Shown here: positions 51,595 to 61,732 of the stretch, one piece after another
Layout of the letters: each line of letters opens with the position of its first letter
How positions within the stretch are numbered: position 1 is the first letter of the stretch
Source of the DNA: Lentimicrobiaceae bacterium
Lineage (GTDB): Bacteria > Bacteroidota > Bacteroidia > Bacteroidales > F082
NCBI GenBank assembly: GCA_015061315.1
Contig: SUWV01000007.1
Location: 1 to 64,000 of the forward strand
Reading direction: 5' to 3'
DNA: 64,000 nt
Translations under genes and position numbers: made by a program
The notes under the pieces: generated by a model
The model's database searches: none
What the model saw: only the letters and a program-made list of their open reading frames with translations
Told to the model about the DNA's origin: nothing

Positions 51595-53205
51595 ATGAAA
51601 CATTTAAGATTATTATTATTCCTATTTATTGGTTTGCAGCTTTCGCTTAATGCTCAGGAGAAGCAGTCGGAGGTAAAAATGGATTCTAAGTCGGCGCTTC
51701 AGAAGTTGTCGACGGTTTATTATTTGATTAACAATTTTTATGTAGACACTGCCGATTTTGATAATTTGACGGATGAGGCTATTGTAGCAGCACTCAAGGA
51801 GTTAGATCCACATTCTGCATATATCCCAAGGGAAGACGTTCAAAAAGCTAACGAACCTTTGGAAGGTAGTTTTGAAGGAATTGGAGTGACGTTTCAGATA
51901 TTTCAGGATACTATTTTGGTTATCACACCAGTGCCTGGCGGTCCTTCTGATAAGGTAGGCATTATGGCTGGAGATAAGATTGTGAAGATAGACGGAGAAG
52001 ATGCCTTTGGTAAAAAAGTTAATAATGAATATGTTGCAAAACACTTGAGAGGTAAGAAGGGAACTAAAGTTACTCTTGGTATTAAACGTGGCGATAGTAA
52101 TGAACTTATTGATTTTGAAGTTACTCGCGATGCCATTCCGCTTAACAGCATCGATGCTTCTTTTATGCTCGATAAAAATATTGGCTACATCAAATTGGAT
52201 CGTTTTGCTAAGACATCAATGGAAGAGTTTGAAGAGGCTATGACGGAACTGAAAGCTAAGAAAATGAAGTCGTTGATTCTCGATTTGAGAGGTAATAGTG
52301 GCGGCTACCTCAATGTTGCTGTCGAATTAAGTAATCAGTTTTTGAAGAAAGATAAGACGATAGTCTTTACAGAAGGCGATAAGAGTCCTAAGCAGATTTT
52401 CGCTACCGACAAAAACGGTAAGTTCGCTGACGGTAAACTCGTGATTTTGATTGATGAGGGTTCGGCTTCGGCGAGCGAGATTGTCTCAGGCGCTGTTCAA
52501 GATTGGGATAGGGGCGTGCTTATTGGTAGGCGCTCGTTTGGTAAAGGCTTGGTGCAGAGACCTTTCAATCTTCCAGACGGCTCGGTGATACGTCTTACAA
52601 CAGCTCGTTACTATACACCTACCGGTCGTTGCATACAGCGCTCCTACGACAAAGGTTCGGAGGATTATTTTAAGGAAATGACAAAACGAATGAAACATGG
52701 CGAGTTCTATCATGCCGATAGTATTCAATTCCCTGACTCTCTGAAGTATTCGACATTGTTGAGCGAGAGGACGGTGTATGGCGGAGGCGGAATTATGCCA
52801 GATATTTTCATGCCTGTTGATACATCTTACGCTACCCAATTATACACCGATTTGGTTCGTAAAGGTATCTTTAATCGTTTTACTGTCGATTATGTTATGG
52901 AGCATAGAAAAGAAATTATTGAGCAATATGGTGATTTTGAGAACTTTGATGATGATTTCCAAGTGACAGATTCTATGATTGAAGATTTTAAGAATTACGC
53001 TGAGAAAGAAAAAGTGGACTGGAATGATGAGCAGTATGAACGTTCGGCTCCTTTGATAAAGTTGCAGCTTAAAGCTTTGATAGCTCGTAATGAATGGGAT
53101 ATGGAGGCTTATTATAAGGTCGTGATGCAAGATGATAAAGTGGTGCAAAAAGCGGTTGAGATCCTTAACGACTCGAACCAGTATAGAAAGATATTGAATA
53201 GATAA
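51595..53205 (+). CDS. S41-family carboxy-terminal processing protease
   Basis: This 536-residue protein has a signal peptide (about 1-20, ending LNAQ), a PDZ domain (about 90-175, starting GIGVTFQ) and an S41 catalytic domain with SASASE (catalytic S292) and RSFGKG (K317, 25 residues later, as in Prc/CtpA). It cleaves substrates from their C-termini in the periplasm. Terminated by a strong hairpin just after the stop codon. It lies directly upstream of the gingipain cluster but is separated from it by terminator and promoter. Confidence 0.92.
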   Translation: MKHLRLLLFLFIGLQLSLNAQEKQSEVKMDSKSALQKLSTVYYLINNFYVDTADFDNLTDEAIVAALKELDPHSAYIPREDVQKANEPLEGSFEGIGVTFQIFQDTILVITPVPGGPSDKVGIMAGDKIVKIDGEDAFGKKVNNEYVAKHLRGKKGTKVTLGIKRGDSNELIDFEVTRDAIPLNSIDASFMLDKNIGYIKLDRFAKTSMEEFEEAMTELKAKKMKSLILDLRGNSGGYLNVAVELSNQFLKKDKTIVFTEGDKSPKQIFATDKNGKFADGKLVILIDEGSASASEIVSGAVQDWDRGVLIGRRSFGKGLVQRPFNLPDGSVIRLTTARYYTPTGRCIQRSYDKGSEDYFKEMTKRMKHGEFYHADSIQFPDSLKYSTLLSERTVYGGGGIMPDIFMPVDTSYATQLYTDLVRKGIFNRFTVDYVMEHRKEIIEQYGDFENFDDDFQVTDSMIEDFKNYAEKEKVDWNDEQYERSAPLIKLQLKALIARNEWDMEAYYKVVMQDDKVVQKAVEILNDSNQYRKILNR

Positions 53206-53232
53206 GTAATACTTTATTTTCAATACGTTATG

Positions 53233-53269
53233 AATAAAGAAGGCTTTGTGAGGTCTTCTTTATTTTTTT
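53233..53269 (+). terminator. Rho-independent terminator after the S41 protease
   Basis: AATAAAGAAGGC pairs with GTCTTCTTTATT (one G-T pair), followed by T7. Confidence 0.85.
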
Positions 53270-53326
53270 ATTCTGAAAAATGATATTTATTTTGAAAATA
53301 CCTTATTTATATTAGTGAAAAATCAT

Positions 53327-53334
53327 TAAATTTG
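53327..53334 (+). promoter_or_regulatory. -7 promoter element for the Kgp-like gene
   Basis: TAAATTTG, 97 bp before the ATG at 53432. This leaves an untranslated leader of about 90 bases. Confidence 0.5.
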
Positions 53335-53431
53335 TAGGCTTGATAATTAGCTTAAATGAAGTCTTTTTCATGAGAGTGAAAGTCGGGTTTTAAAGAGAAA
53401 TAAATATTAAAATATAACTAAACTAATTCAG

Positions 53432-56400
53432 ATGAAAAAAATGCAGATTTCTATTTTTCAGAAGGTTGTTGCCTTGTGTGTTATGGCTATGATGAGTGTT
53501 CAGCTTAACGCTCAAGCACGGATTGAATTGAATTCGGGTTTTAGAGGAAACCAGATCTCGGAATCGACTTTGAAAGGTTTTGAGACGACGTTTTCATATA
53601 ACGCTATCGACATGGAAAACGTTGAGACAGAGTTTGGTGCTTTTTCGAGACTCGTTATGTCGGATGCAGTTCCAAGTGGTGAGATAGGAGCTCCATCATT
53701 GCCTGTCACCCGCAAGCTGATAGCAGTCCCTTTTGGCGCAAAACCTGTAGTGAATGTAGTGGCTTATACTACTTCAGATTATAAACTTAACGATTATGGC
53801 GTAGAAAGAGTATATCCACAACAGCCATCGTATAGTAAAGATACAAAAACGGAAGATGTCGTTTTTCAATATGATAAGAAAGCTTATAGAACAAGAGCTC
53901 ATTCAAATTCACCAGAAGTCTCTATGGAGATTTTAGGAACGATGCGTGGAGTTCAAATAGCTGCTTTACAAGTAGAACCTGTCAGTTATAATCCAGCAAA
54001 TAATACACTTCGTGTTTATAACGATATACAATTAGATGTCGATTTTGAAAATGCAGAAGTTGAAACGACAGAAAAGGTTTTGTTGGAATCATACAGCCCT
54101 TATTTTGATGTGGTTTATAAACAATTATATAACTCGAGAGCCGTTACCGATATTTTTGATGAACATCCTGACTTATACAAGGCTCCAGTATATATGACTG
54201 TCGTGGCTAACAGTATGTTTGAAGAGGCTCTTCAGCCATGGCTTGAATGGAAGACACAAAAAGGTTTCTTTATCAATGTGAAATATGTTGAAAGTAATAC
54301 GCTTGCATCAGAAATACAATCGCATGTCAAAGAGCAATATAATAGTGAGAATAAACCTACTTTCCTTGTCATTGTCGGAGATAGCGATAAAGTGGCTCCA
54401 AGTGTTCCTTCTGGACAAGAGACGAATTTGGTTACTGACTTGTACTATGGTAGTCTTGATGGTGATTACTTCCCTGACATTTACTATAGCAGAATGAGTT
54501 GTGAGACAGTGGAAGAACTTGAAAATTTGATAAATAAAGTTCTTCAATATGAAAAATATACAATGCCAGATCCTTCATATCTAAACAATGCCTTGATGAT
54601 AGCTGGCGTTGATAACTGGTGGAATCCTAAAGTGGGAACGCCTTCCATTAATTATGCAACAAACTTTTTCTTCAACCAAACCAATGGCATGGATAAAGTG
54701 TATAAATACACTAATGTCTATACAGGCTGCTACGATAATATAAATACAGGTGTAGGCTTTGTGAACTATACGGCTCATGGCGTTGAAACAGGTTGGGTGG
54801 ATCCTGCTTTTAGCAATGCCGATGTTTTGAAATTATCTAACAAAGACAAATATTTCTGGGCGTTGGGAAACTGCTGCCTCACTGGTAACTGGGGATATAC
54901 ACAGTCGCCATGTTTGGGTGAGACAATGATTAGAGCTAAAGAAAAAGGAGCGTGGGGATATATCGGATCATGCCCTGTAACATACTGGTATGAAGATTAT
55001 TATTTCGTTGTAGGTGCGACAGCTGTGTATGATAAAATGCCTAATGTAACACAAACAGAGACCGGAGTCTATGAAATGATTTGGGAAGATGATGTCTACA
55101 ATGTTTTGTCGGCAATTCCTTTTGTTGGCAACCTCTCTGTGACAAGTGCCCGTTCTAATGCTGAATATGAAAATACCAACGGCATTGAGACGTTGTACTA
55201 TTGGGAAGCTTATCACACAATTGGCGACGGAACAGTCATGCCGTTCAGAACAAATCCTACTCCTAATACAGTTTCTCATCCTGATATTATCAATATGGGA
55301 TTAGATTTTTATACTGTTGCAGCTGAGCCTTCATCATACGTCGCAATATCAAAGGACGGAGTATTGCATGGCGCGGCAGAAGTTGGAATAGCAGGCGTGG
55401 TAGATGTTCCAATCACTCCTATATTGTCAGACGGCGAAGCAACAGTGGTGGTGACACATCCAAGACATATACCTTATATTAAGAACGTAACAGTGGCTCC
55501 AACAGAAGGTCCTTACTTGTCGGTATATTCGGTAAATCCAGAAAGTTTTCCTGTAAATCAAGAATGTAAGATGACATTGACAGTTAGAAATGTAGGTGAA
55601 GAGTCGACTGAAGGTGAAACAAAAGTTACATTAAGCAGTGATTCGGAATATATAACATTCACAGATTCGCAAGCTACATTCTCGTCATTGGCATCAAAAT
55701 CAACAATTGATTTGAATGATGAGTTTTCTTTTGTAATTGACAAAACAGCTGACGATGAAACAGTTATCATAATTGATTGTGAAATAGAATATGACACAAT
55801 GAAATGGAATAACAAATTCTTGGTGAATGTCGTAAGTCCTATCATTGAATATGAAGATTATGTGTGGGGCAACAGTTTTGAACCTGGTGGAACATTCAGC
55901 GTCAAAGCTAAATTTAAAAATGTGGGACGATATAAAGCAACAAATGCTGTTGTGACAGCTACAACATCAAGTGAATATGTTACATTTAAGAATGCGACAG
56001 CAAGCAAGGAGGTGATCGATATAGATGAAGTCGCTGAATTTGATTTTGAGTTTACTGTAGACGCATCATGTCCTATGACAGAAAAATTCCATGTCGATTT
56101 CAGCTTGGTGGCTGATAACGACAAAACGGCAAACGGTTCATGTGTCTTGACAAATGTTTGTGATGTGGTGTTTACTTTGAAAGACCAGTTTGGCGATGGC
56201 TGGGCAAAATCGGCTATCGAAGTGAAATATGACGACGGTACACCAACCGATACACTGACGATGTTTGATGGGGATTTGCTTGCTATTGAAAAAGGTATCG
56301 CCTTAGGAACAAAAGTAACGGTTTCTTTCATTAAAGCTAAATATAATAGCTATGAATGTTCATATACCATTGAATATAAAGATGGTGAATTGATATACGA

Positions 56401-56716
56401 TTCTGGAAAGAATCTTAAAGAAGGACTACATTGCGAATTTGTGACAAGTTGTATTGATACCACAAATGTAAATGAAATTGAGGTGAATAATGTTAAGTTC
56501 GATGTTTATCCAAATCCAGCAACTGATGTTATTAATATTACATCGAATGCTCCAAGATATGAGTATCAGATGATAAACAGCTTAGGACAAGTGGTGCTCG
56601 AAGGAGTTTCGTCAGAAGATAATACCATTTCTGTTGCTAATATGCAAAATGGAATTTATTTCTTGAAACTTGTAGCTGATGGTGAAATGAAAATTAATAA
56701 AATAATAATTCAATAG
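53432..56716 (+). CDS. Lysine-gingipain (Kgp)-like C25 cysteine protease with T9SS C-terminal domain
   Basis: This 1094-residue secreted protease has a signal peptide (1-27), a C25 propeptide (to about R236), a catalytic domain and beta-domains, and ends in a type A sorting domain (about 1020-1094, VYPNPATDVINI to KINKIIIQ). Key residues match Porphyromonas gingivalis Kgp from memory: H449 in NYTAHG, C482 in GNCC (33 residues apart, as H444/C477), T447 (Kgp T442) and D522 (Kgp D516), the last two giving Lys preference. It is probably anchored to the surface by the T9SS. A terminator follows, before the next protease. Confidence 0.9.
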   Translation: MKKMQISIFQKVVALCVMAMMSVQLNAQARIELNSGFRGNQISESTLKGFETTFSYNAIDMENVETEFGAFSRLVMSDAVPSGEIGAPSLPVTRKLIAVPFGAKPVVNVVAYTTSDYKLNDYGVERVYPQQPSYSKDTKTEDVVFQYDKKAYRTRAHSNSPEVSMEILGTMRGVQIAALQVEPVSYNPANNTLRVYNDIQLDVDFENAEVETTEKVLLESYSPYFDVVYKQLYNSRAVTDIFDEHPDLYKAPVYMTVVANSMFEEALQPWLEWKTQKGFFINVKYVESNTLASEIQSHVKEQYNSENKPTFLVIVGDSDKVAPSVPSGQETNLVTDLYYGSLDGDYFPDIYYSRMSCETVEELENLINKVLQYEKYTMPDPSYLNNALMIAGVDNWWNPKVGTPSINYATNFFFNQTNGMDKVYKYTNVYTGCYDNINTGVGFVNYTAHGVETGWVDPAFSNADVLKLSNKDKYFWALGNCCLTGNWGYTQSPCLGETMIRAKEKGAWGYIGSCPVTYWYEDYYFVVGATAVYDKMPNVTQTETGVYEMIWEDDVYNVLSAIPFVGNLSVTSARSNAEYENTNGIETLYYWEAYHTIGDGTVMPFRTNPTPNTVSHPDIINMGLDFYTVAAEPSSYVAISKDGVLHGAAEVGIAGVVDVPITPILSDGEATVVVTHPRHIPYIKNVTVAPTEGPYLSVYSVNPESFPVNQECKMTLTVRNVGEESTEGETKVTLSSDSEYITFTDSQATFSSLASKSTIDLNDEFSFVIDKTADDETVIIIDCEIEYDTMKWNNKFLVNVVSPIIEYEDYVWGNSFEPGGTFSVKAKFKNVGRYKATNAVVTATTSSEYVTFKNATASKEVIDIDEVAEFDFEFTVDASCPMTEKFHVDFSLVADNDKTANGSCVLTNVCDVVFTLKDQFGDGWAKSAIEVKYDDGTPTDTLTMFDGDLLAIEKGIALGTKVTVSFIKAKYNSYECSYTIEYKDGELIYDSGKNLKEGLHCEFVTSCIDTTNVNEIEVNNVKFDVYPNPATDVINITSNAPRYEYQMINSLGQVVLEGVSSEDNTISVANMQNGIYFLKLVADGEMKINKIIIQ

Positions 56717-56728
56717 ATTTAAACATTT

Positions 56729-56759
56729 AAGGGCAAAACTATTTGGTTTTACCCTTTTT
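56729..56759 (+). terminator. Terminator between the first and second C25 genes
   Basis: AAGGGCAAAAC pairs with GTTTTACCCTT (one mismatch) and is followed by a short T run. It ends about 20 bp before the next start, so some readthrough is likely. Confidence 0.7.
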
Positions 56760-56779
56760 AATTAATTTGAGAAATTACT

Positions 56780-59700
56780 ATGAAAAAAACTTTTTTAACA
56801 ATTATTGCTTTTTTGTTGGCATTGTCTATCAATGCACAAGAATGGGTCGGAATTAATAAGAGTGCTCATAAAAGAATACAGGAGAAATTGATTTCTTCAT
56901 CGGAAAATTCAATAATCGTTGATGTTGATATAAATGGTTTCTATAAGGAGACGGTAAAGACAGACAAAGGCGATATGCTTATTATCAGTGGTGAGGATAT
57001 GGCAGCGATGCCAATAAAAGGAGCTCCTAATCTCCCAATGTATCCAATATCTATGATAGTAGGTGACTATGCTGAAATGGAAATAGCAATCATAAAATCA
57101 GAGTATGTTGATTTTGAGAATGTTGATGTTGCACCTTCAAAAGGAAACTTTAGCCGACAAATAAATCCTGATGATGTTCCATATACTTATGGCGGTATGT
57201 ATCAGGAAGATGCGTTTTATCCTGCTCAACAAGCATCACTCGGTGAACCTTATATCTTGCGTGACTTCCGTGCACAGAATATGATGGTATATCCATATTC
57301 ATATAATCCTGTGACAAAAACATTACGCGTTTATACTTATATGAGAATTGAAGCAAAGAAAGTGAGCGATAATGGTGTCAACCAAAAAGTTAATCGTAAG
57401 AGAAATAATAAAGTAGCTCCAGAAGTCAATGCATTATACGAACGTCGTTTCATTAATTATCCTTCAAAAGAAACAAGATATTCGTTCTTGGAAGAAGAAG
57501 GCGAGATGTTGATAGTTTGTGTTGATGAATATGCAGAAGCACTGCAGCCTTTGGTTGAGTGGAAAAACATATCTGGTCGTCCTACATCATTAGTTAAATT
57601 GTCGGAGACTGGTGATAACTTAAAAGAATATATCGAGAGTTATTACGCTGAAAATCCTGAGCTTGTTTATCTGCTGTTAGTCGGAGAACATAATAATTTG
57701 CCTGCACATCCAATGAGCGGTGGTAGATCTGACAACTATTTCGGTATGTTGGAAGGTGACGATTATTACGAAGAAGTGATGGTGGGCCGTTTGTCTGTAA
57801 AATCGGTAGGCGATGTTGTAAATCAGGTTAATAAAATAATTCATTATGAACGTAATATTGATGAAACAGCTACATGGTTGTCGAAGGCTGCTGGTGTCGC
57901 CGCTAAAGAAGGTCAAGGTCACTATGGCGAAGTCGACTATGAACACATGGATTTTATCAGAGATACCTTATTGAATTATACTTATACAGAAGTCTCTCAA
58001 TATTATGCAAACGTTAATTATCCTTCATCATCACAAATGGTAGTTGACTTCAGTGAAGGCTTAGGCTTGATTAATTATTGTAATCACGGTAGCCCTGAAA
58101 GTTGGGCTGTGGCAAATTTCACTACAAAGGAAGTCCACAGATTGACAAACGACAACAAGTTGCCTTTTATATGGTCGGTGGCTTGTAATAATGGTCAGTT
58201 CGACTATGATGAATGTTTCGCTGAAGCATGGATGAGAGCCTCGAATCCAAACACAGGTGGATTGACGGGTGCTATTGGCGGTATGTTCTCATGGATTTCT
58301 CAGCCATGGAATCCACCAATGTATGCTCAAGATGAGATGGTCGCTATTTTGACAGAATGGCGTGAAGGATATAAGCATACTCTCGGCGGCGCATCATGTA
58401 ATGGTAATATGTTTATGATGGATATGGATCCTTTTGAAGGACCAGAGACTCACAACACTTGGATACTCTTCGGCGATCCTTCCTTGATGATAAGAACAGA
58501 TGTGCCTAAACCATTGAATATTACTTTGCCTCAACAGGATTTGTTTGTAGGTATGACACAGTTTAATATCGGTGCTGAAGCTGATTATGGTATCGCTACA
58601 TTATCGTTTAATGGCGAAATACTTGCAAGCGCTCCAATAAAAAATGGTGTGGCAGAACTCGTTTTTGAACCTCTTAAAATTGAAGGAAAAGCTAAATTGG
58701 TCGTGATGGGTTATAATAGAGTCACGGAAGTTAAAGAAATAAACGTCATTCCGGCTGAGACTCCTTATCTCATCCATACCTCTCATGAAATTCATGAAGA
58801 TAACGGCGCGTTAGAATATGGTAAGACAACAGACATCTCTATGAGAATAAAGAATGTTGGTAAGCAAGCTACTAATAATGTGACCGTTACTCTTAGCGCT
58901 AATTCTGAATATGTTACAATATCAAAGAACAATGTTCAAATTACTACAATCAACGCCAATGAAGAAATAAATCTTGATAAGGCATTTACCGTTAATATTA
59001 ACCCTAGCATACCAGATGAGACAAAAATAGAATTTACAGTGACATGTAGCAATGGTACAGATACATGGACAACAATGTTTTATGAATATGCATACGCACC
59101 AGTATTCGTAATCAATAGGGTAGGCATGCACTCCAACAAACTTGCTCAACCTGGAGAGAAATCCGCTATTGAAATTGAATTTGAAAATGTTGGTAATGCG
59201 GTGGCTTATAATGTTGTAACAGAAGCGTATAGTAGTTCATCTGATATTGAGTTTGAAGATATATCGGCTGTTACTGAAGAAGTTAAAGTAGGTGAATCTT
59301 ATGTTGTGACATTAGATTTCAATGTGGCTAAGTCTGTATTGATAGGTACCGTGTTCGATGTGATTTGTACGGTTAATGCAGATTTCGTAACAGAATCAAC
59401 GAATTATGAATTAAAAGTCGGCTTGGTCGGTGATAACTTTGAAACTGGTGATTTCTCGGCTCATGAATGGAAAATAGAAGGTGAAGGCGTATGGGTCATA
59501 GATTCAATAAAACCATACGAAGGTAAATATTGCGTCAAATCGGATAATGTGTCTAATAATAAATACACAAGAATGAAAGTTCAGGTTGATGTGGTTGCCG
59601 ATGGCCCATTGACATTCTATGTTAAAACATCATCAGAATTATATTACGACAAATTGGAATTCCTTGTTAATTCTTTGGCATATAAAGAATGGTCGGGCGA

Positions 59701-60343
59701 AACTGATTGGGAACAATATACGCATCAATTGAAAAAAGGTTCTTACACATTGGAATGGAGATACAGAAAAGACTCTTCGACAAGTGAAGGTGAAGATAGA
59801 GCTTATGTCGATAACATAGTTTTCCCTCCAATTTGCGTGGTGAGAATACTCGATGCAGTCGCAGGATTGAAATATAATATCGATAATGAAAATCTTACAT
59901 TGTCGTGGAATGCTGTTGAAAATGCAACGGAATATCTTATTAGACGCGATGGAGAACTGGTTGCAACACAAACAACAACAGAGTTCAATGATAATGTTTC
60001 TGACAATATCGTGACGTATACTATAGTCGCTAAAAATGGTGAGAATTATTCTGAACCAGCGTTTATCGTAGTGGATCCGAATAATAAGTCGGGAGTAAAT
60101 GTCCTCGATTATGAAATGAATAGAATATCGCTATATCCTAATCCAACATCTGGAATTATATTCGTCGAACTTGATGAAAATTTCGATGCTGTAGTTTATA
60201 ACTATCAAGGTCAGGTAATGTATAAAAGATATGATAACTATGGTAATTTGGATTTGTCTGACTTGAGAGCTGGAGTTTATTTCTTGGAAATAAGAATGGA
60301 CGATAAAGTAATGGTCGAGAAAATAATTATTGATAAACTATGA
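56780..60343 (+). CDS. Arginine-gingipain (Rgp)-like C25 protease with T9SS C-terminal domain
   Basis: This 1187-residue protein has a signal peptide (1-20), a propeptide ending at R233 (next YSFLEEE), a catalytic domain, beta-sandwich domains, a jelly-roll-like part (about 900-1010), an FN3-like domain (near 1020-1100) and a sorting domain (about 1105-1187). Catalytic pair: H436 in CNHG and C469 in SVAC, 33 apart. The three residues that bind the P1 Arg in RgpB (D163, W284, M288) appear as D386, W510 and M514, so Arg specificity is likely. The GHG before the His is NHG here. The first lipoprotein gene overlaps its stop by 4 bp. Confidence 0.9.
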   Translation: MKKTFLTIIAFLLALSINAQEWVGINKSAHKRIQEKLISSSENSIIVDVDINGFYKETVKTDKGDMLIISGEDMAAMPIKGAPNLPMYPISMIVGDYAEMEIAIIKSEYVDFENVDVAPSKGNFSRQINPDDVPYTYGGMYQEDAFYPAQQASLGEPYILRDFRAQNMMVYPYSYNPVTKTLRVYTYMRIEAKKVSDNGVNQKVNRKRNNKVAPEVNALYERRFINYPSKETRYSFLEEEGEMLIVCVDEYAEALQPLVEWKNISGRPTSLVKLSETGDNLKEYIESYYAENPELVYLLLVGEHNNLPAHPMSGGRSDNYFGMLEGDDYYEEVMVGRLSVKSVGDVVNQVNKIIHYERNIDETATWLSKAAGVAAKEGQGHYGEVDYEHMDFIRDTLLNYTYTEVSQYYANVNYPSSSQMVVDFSEGLGLINYCNHGSPESWAVANFTTKEVHRLTNDNKLPFIWSVACNNGQFDYDECFAEAWMRASNPNTGGLTGAIGGMFSWISQPWNPPMYAQDEMVAILTEWREGYKHTLGGASCNGNMFMMDMDPFEGPETHNTWILFGDPSLMIRTDVPKPLNITLPQQDLFVGMTQFNIGAEADYGIATLSFNGEILASAPIKNGVAELVFEPLKIEGKAKLVVMGYNRVTEVKEINVIPAETPYLIHTSHEIHEDNGALEYGKTTDISMRIKNVGKQATNNVTVTLSANSEYVTISKNNVQITTINANEEINLDKAFTVNINPSIPDETKIEFTVTCSNGTDTWTTMFYEYAYAPVFVINRVGMHSNKLAQPGEKSAIEIEFENVGNAVAYNVVTEAYSSSSDIEFEDISAVTEEVKVGESYVVTLDFNVAKSVLIGTVFDVICTVNADFVTESTNYELKVGLVGDNFETGDFSAHEWKIEGEGVWVIDSIKPYEGKYCVKSDNVSNNKYTRMKVQVDVVADGPLTFYVKTSSELYYDKLEFLVNSLAYKEWSGETDWEQYTHQLKKGSYTLEWRYRKDSSTSEGEDRAYVDNIVFPPICVVRILDAVAGLKYNIDNENLTLSWNAVENATEYLIRRDGELVATQTTTEFNDNVSDNIVTYTIVAKNGENYSEPAFIVVDPNNKSGVNVLDYEMNRISLYPNPTSGIIFVELDENFDAVVYNYQGQVMYKRYDNYGNLDLSDLRAGVYFLEIRMDDKVMVEKIIIDKL

Positions 60344-60861
60344 AAACACATAATAGTAAAATTATGTCATTACTAACAGTATTATTGTTAGTTGCAACTT
60401 TTGTTTTGGTTGGATGTAAACCAGTACCTAATCCAGATGGTCAAAATTCTGGCGGGGACACTCCTACACCAAACACTCCTTCACAGAATGTAAATGTTTC
60501 TGATTTTTTAGTTTCCGAATGTCTCGAAAAATACCGTGGACTAATGTATGATAATAATGATACTATTTATGCTGTTGCAGTAAATGATAGCAGCCTTATG
60601 ATAAGAAACATAGCTTATTTTAATTGCTGCTCTGAAGAATTCTGGGAAGAGCTATCTATGGAAGGAAATAAAATCCTTATAGAAATATTTGAAGACGACT
60701 CGGAAGTATGTGACTGTGTATGTCCTGTCAGCGTTGAGTTCGTCTTGAGCAATTTGGAATTGGGACAGACATATAATATTGTTCTATCACGAGGTTATTA
60801 TGGATATTTCAGTTTTGAAGTCGTATTTGAAAAAGATACAGATTTGATGTTTATCAAATAA
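60340..60861 (+). CDS. Lipoprotein coupled to the Rgp-like gene, copy 1
   Basis: This 173-residue protein has a lipobox FVLVGC (Cys26) and a Pro/Asn/Gly linker. The mature domain has conserved cysteines (NCC, then CDCVCPVSVEF) and the strand LELGQTYNIVL. The cysteine-rich strand pattern is found in several Bacteroidota lipoproteins of unknown function. The ATGA overlap with the protease gene indicates translational coupling. A role as inhibitor, chaperone or surface partner of the protease is inferred from position alone. Confidence 0.65.
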   Translation: MKTHNSKIMSLLTVLLLVATFVLVGCKPVPNPDGQNSGGDTPTPNTPSQNVNVSDFLVSECLEKYRGLMYDNNDTIYAVAVNDSSLMIRNIAYFNCCSEEFWEELSMEGNKILIEIFEDDSEVCDCVCPVSVEFVLSNLELGQTYNIVLSRGYYGYFSFEVVFEKDTDLMFIK

Positions 60862-60880
60862 AAACAAATACATTTTAGTT
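60691..60880. repeat. Near-identical 3' segment of lipoprotein copy 1
   Basis: This segment from GAAGACGACT to CATTTTAGTT is repeated almost exactly at 61297-61492. The copies differ by a few bases and a 6-bp insertion. It continues 19 bp past the stop codon. Confidence 0.85.
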
Positions 60881-60936
60881 TGGTAATAGCACAATAAATG
60901 TAAAATAAATAACGTTAACCACAAAATTATTATACC

Positions 60937-61473
60937 ATGAAAAAAAATAACTATAAAACCATGTTTTTACCAATAATAATGTCATTATTGGTTGTAACTT
61001 TTGTTTTTGTCGGATGCAAACCAGAGCCAGAACCAGAACCAGATGGGGACACTCCTACATCAGACACTCTCTCACCAAACACCCCTTCACAAAATGTAAA
61101 CATTTCTGATTTTTCGGTCTCTTCATGCTTGGATGAAGATAGAGGAGGGTATTACGATAGTGATACTATATACGTTACCGCTATAGATGACAATAGTCTT
61201 AAAATTAGAACAACAAATACTCTTTTCAATTGTTGCTCTGAAGAGTTCTGGGAAGAGTTAAGCATGAACGGAAATGAAATCAGAGTTTATATGTATGAAG
61301 ACGACTCGGAACCATGTGACTGTGTATGTCCTGTCAGCGTTGAGTTCGTCTTGAGTAATTTGGAATTGGGACAGACATATAATATTGTTCTATCACGAGG
61401 TGGTTCTGGATATGGATATTTCAGTTTTGAAGTCGTATTTGAAAAAGATACCGATTTGATGTTTATCAAGTAA
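60937..61473 (+). CDS. Lipoprotein paralogue, copy 2
   Basis: This 178-residue protein is a paralogue of the product at 60340. Its lipobox is FVFVGC (Cys27), followed by KPEPEPEPD, an acidic tract that could act as a surface-export signal; copy 1 has KPVPNPDG there. The mature domain keeps NCCSEEFWEEL, CDCVCPVSVEF and LELGQTYNIVL. The N-terminal half differs clearly from copy 1, while the C-terminal half is nearly identical in DNA. Confidence 0.65.
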   Translation: MKKNNYKTMFLPIIMSLLVVTFVFVGCKPEPEPEPDGDTPTSDTLSPNTPSQNVNISDFSVSSCLDEDRGGYYDSDTIYVTAIDDNSLKIRTTNTLFNCCSEEFWEELSMNGNEIRVYMYEDDSEPCDCVCPVSVEFVLSNLELGQTYNIVLSRGGSGYGYFSFEVVFEKDTDLMFIK

Positions 61474-61492
61474 AAACAAATACATTTTAGTT
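61297..61492. repeat. Near-identical 3' segment of lipoprotein copy 2
   Basis: Second copy of the segment at 60691-60880, with an extra 6 bp encoding Ser-Gly in the GGSGYGYF turn. The identity continues into the 3' untranslated sequence. Confidence 0.85.
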
Positions 61493-61528
61493 GGGTGGAA
61501 GGCAATATTCATAAAGTCTTCCATCCAA
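61491..61528 (+). terminator. Hairpin, possible terminator after the lipoprotein pair
   Basis: TTGGGTGGAAG pairs with CTTCCATCCAA (one G-T pair). No good T tract follows, so termination is uncertain. The loop is 16 bases. The rest of the gap to 61732 holds a -7 element and no gene I can see. Confidence 0.5.
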
Positions 61529-61610
61529 TAGTGATGGTTTTGTAATTAATTGCCATTAAAATTTATGAATAAAAAAATGCAGAAGTCGTCTGCCATATAA
61601 ATAATTTCAA

Positions 61611-61618
61611 TAAATTTG
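61611..61618 (+). promoter_or_regulatory. -7 promoter element for the third C25 gene
   Basis: TAAATTTG, 114 bp before the ATG at 61733. Confidence 0.45.
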
Positions 61619-61732
61619 TTGTCGGATAACATAAGGTTTTGTTCTTTTTTTGCACCATAAAGACACAAAAAAAATATCTTTATGTTATTCATTTCTAATG
61701 AATTACTTTATATCGAACTCGCGTTAATTTAA

